Shown in pieces: positions 62,636-64,000 of a stretch of 64,000 nucleotides of DNA. Origin of the DNA: Acidobacteriota bacterium. GTDB taxonomy: Bacteria > Acidobacteriota > Terriglobia > Terriglobales > Acidobacteriaceae. The number at the start of each line of letters is the position of its first letter. Position 1 is the stretch's first letter. The notes under the pieces are model-generated. The model saw only the letters and a list, made by a program, of their open reading frames with translations, was not told the DNA's origin and did not search any database. The position numbers were made by a program, and so were the translations under genes. The stretch covers positions 242,692-306,691 of the forward strand of contig JAJZVX010000003.1 of the NCBI GenBank assembly GCA_021846985.1. The letters are read 5' to 3'.

Positions 62636-63879
62636 TCAATGCAGCACCGGCGCCTGGAGCAGCGCATATTGGCCCCGCGCCGGAGCGCTCGATTGTTCGT
62701 GATGCCGCTGCTTGGCCGCGTACATCGCACGATCGGCCTCCGCCAGCAACTGCTCGGGGTCCTGCCCGTCCTCCGGACAAAACGCCGCCCCCACGCTCAG
62801 CGAAAGAAAATCCGCGCCGCACATATCCAGGCCCGCCTTTCTCGCCAGATTGCTCAACACCGCCGCGCGCTCGATAAACGCCTCGCGCGTCATGTTCGGG
62901 GCCACGATGACAAACTCGTCGCCGCCCATCCGCGCCGGGTAGTCGTATTCGCGGCACACCAGCGTCACCGACGCCGCGAACTGCTTCAGCACTTTGTCTC
63001 CCGCCAGGTGGCCGAACCGGTCGTTGATCTGCTTGAACCCATCCAGGTCGCACACAATCACCGCCGCGCTCGTTCCCTCCCGCCGGCAGCGCGCCAGTTC
63101 CTGCTCCAGGTGGATCGAGAGCGCCCGCGCATTGGCAATTCCGGTCAGATAATCGATGGTCGCCGAGCTCTCTGCTTCGCGGAAGCGCAGCGCGTTCTCC
63201 ATAAACAGCGCCACCCGCGACGTAACCACCTGCAGGATGCGCAGATGATCGCTCGTAAAGGCATCCGGAGCGGAGCGGTACAGCGCCAGGACTCCGACCA
63301 GTCCGTTCATGCCTTCCAGAGGCACCACCAGCGCCGAGCGCAGTTCGGCCGGGTCGTGCGAATCCTGGGCAAACCCCACCTCCACGGCAGGATTCCCGTT
63401 CACGATGGGCCGCATGTTCCGCGCCACCCAGCCGCATAACCCGCTGCCAATCGGAATCTTCAGCGAAGCCAAAATGCGGAAATGCTCCCCGTGCACAAAC
63501 TCCGGCGTCAGTTCCCCGTCCTTGCCCAGAAAGACCACGATCGAGTCGTACGGGACCAGTTTTCGCAGCCGCATGGCCACCAGCGAGAGCGTCTCGTCCA
63601 GGCTCAGTGAGTTGCCCAGGTCCTGGCTCAACTCAAACAGCGTGTGCGCCTCCTGCCGCGCCGAGGCAATCGAGGATAGAAAATCCGTTTGCGTACTGGC
63701 GCTGCCGGCTTCCGCGGCAAAGCCGGCGCTCGGCCTCTGGGTCCGCTCCACAATGGGCATGCACGACAGGTGGCTCTGCTCGGTTGCGGCCATTCCGGCG
63801 CTGGCCATCTCCTCCAGTTCCAGATAGCGCCGTTCCAGCACATCCACCACCTGCGGGTCAAACGATCTGCCTGCCTCCT
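62636..63879 (-). pseudogene. GAF-GGDEF diguanylate cyclase, N-terminal HD-type part removed by IS insertion
   Basis: The remaining about 414 residues contain a GAF domain (roughly 60-215 of the remnant, with VPYDSIVVFLGKDGEL and GSGLCGWVARNMRPIVNG) and a GGDEF domain with active site RMGGDEFVIVAP and product-inhibition site REYD five residues before it. GGDEF enzymes make c-di-GMP. Just inside the left boundary the protein reads EAGRSFDPQVVDVLERRYLELE, the typical end of an HD-GYP domain, so the intact gene was probably HD-GYP-GAF-GGDEF. The frame runs into the insertion sequence, whose end is at 63880. An internal start could still give an active cyclase. Confidence 0.75.
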
Positions 63880-64000
63880 CAGGGCCGACGCATATAAATG
63901 AACCGGATTTGCTATATGCAAATCGCGGTCGAGTTGTGACAAGGGGATATGGACAACCCCTTGAAGTATTTTGCCGAGTTGACGGACCCACGGGTGGAGC
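63880..64000 (+). mobile_element. ISAs1-type insertion sequence, left end (runs off window)
   Basis: The terminal CAGGGC-type sequence at 63880 starts exactly where the HD-type coding sequence of the GGDEF gene is interrupted. A ribosome site (AAGGGG) and transposase start follow within 75 bases. The other end and the target duplication lie outside the window. Confidence 0.7.
63949..64000 (+). CDS. ISAs1-family transposase, N-terminal 17 residues
   Basis: The partial frame reads MDNPLKYFAELTDPRVE, the opening of ISAs1-family transposases (DDE_Tnp_1-associated domain: L-Y-F-x-x-L-x-D-P-R). AAGGGG precedes the ATG by two to three bases. The rest is beyond the window. Confidence 0.75.
   Translation, partial: MDNPLKYFAELTDPRVE

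Overview
The window is a dense, G+C-rich bacterial chromosome segment of mostly housekeeping and accessory metabolic genes, on both strands and in short operons. Several families have the character of Acidobacteriota (class Terriglobia): a Tricorn-type secreted protease, a secreted S9 peptidase, NfeD/slipin and SPOR proteins, GT39-type membrane glycosyltransferases, and dispersed 'GGCGCACCC' intergenic repeats. That placement is inferred from family content, not from a marker-gene comparison. No CRISPR array, plasmid origin or complete prophage is visible.

Layout. 1-5.9 kb: 3' end of a siroheme nitrite/sulfite reductase with cysG, then mtnP, a PfkB kinase and a membrane glycosyltransferase. 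6-10.7 kb: a cell-envelope block of an overlapping dapF-like, LD-carboxypeptidase and mpl set (meso-DAP and murein tripeptide recycling), followed by two tandem plsC-type acyltransferases. 10.7-17.5 kb (minus): SPOR protein, slipin and NfeD pair, TPR lipid-export-style secreted protein, glycosyltransferase, DUF3467 and tRNA-Leu(UAG). 17.7-25.7 kb: small secreted protein, fucose-isomerase-like protein, S9 peptidase, orphan MacB-like permease with a tiny membrane protein, and the yceD-rpmF-plsX-trm112-like operon. 26-33.3 kb: a large flavoprotein fused to a START-like domain, a Wzi-like outer-membrane protein, a secreted protein, an SRPBCC-ArsR operon with a clear promoter and 22-bp palindromic operator, and a decayed glycosyltransferase.

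33.3-47.4 kb: typA, an Fe-ADH/LsrG-like pair, a HIT protein, rpsA with a long leader and a strong terminator, a 1131-residue NACHT-HEAT NTPase with its own extended -10 promoter, an MFS exporter, mtaB, and infC with the rare ATC start. 47.8-55.9 kb: a lipoprotein, an L-rhamnonate operon (DapA-type aldolase, rhmD, RhmT-like MFS) and a Tricorn protease. 56-64 kb looks like the unstable part. An A+T-rich gene for a secreted CsgG/LpoB-like-SHOCT protein sits between 86-bp near-perfect inverted repeats, which are in turn bracketed by 38-bp direct repeats. It is followed by a glpD remnant, an Opp/Dpp-type ABC operon, and a GAF-GGDEF gene whose N-terminal HD-type part has been cut off by an ISAs1-type insertion sequence running off the right edge.

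The best candidates for something new are the inverted-repeat cassette at 56065-57606, the NACHT-HEAT protein, the DapF-like protein lacking its second catalytic cysteine, and the flavoprotein-START fusion.
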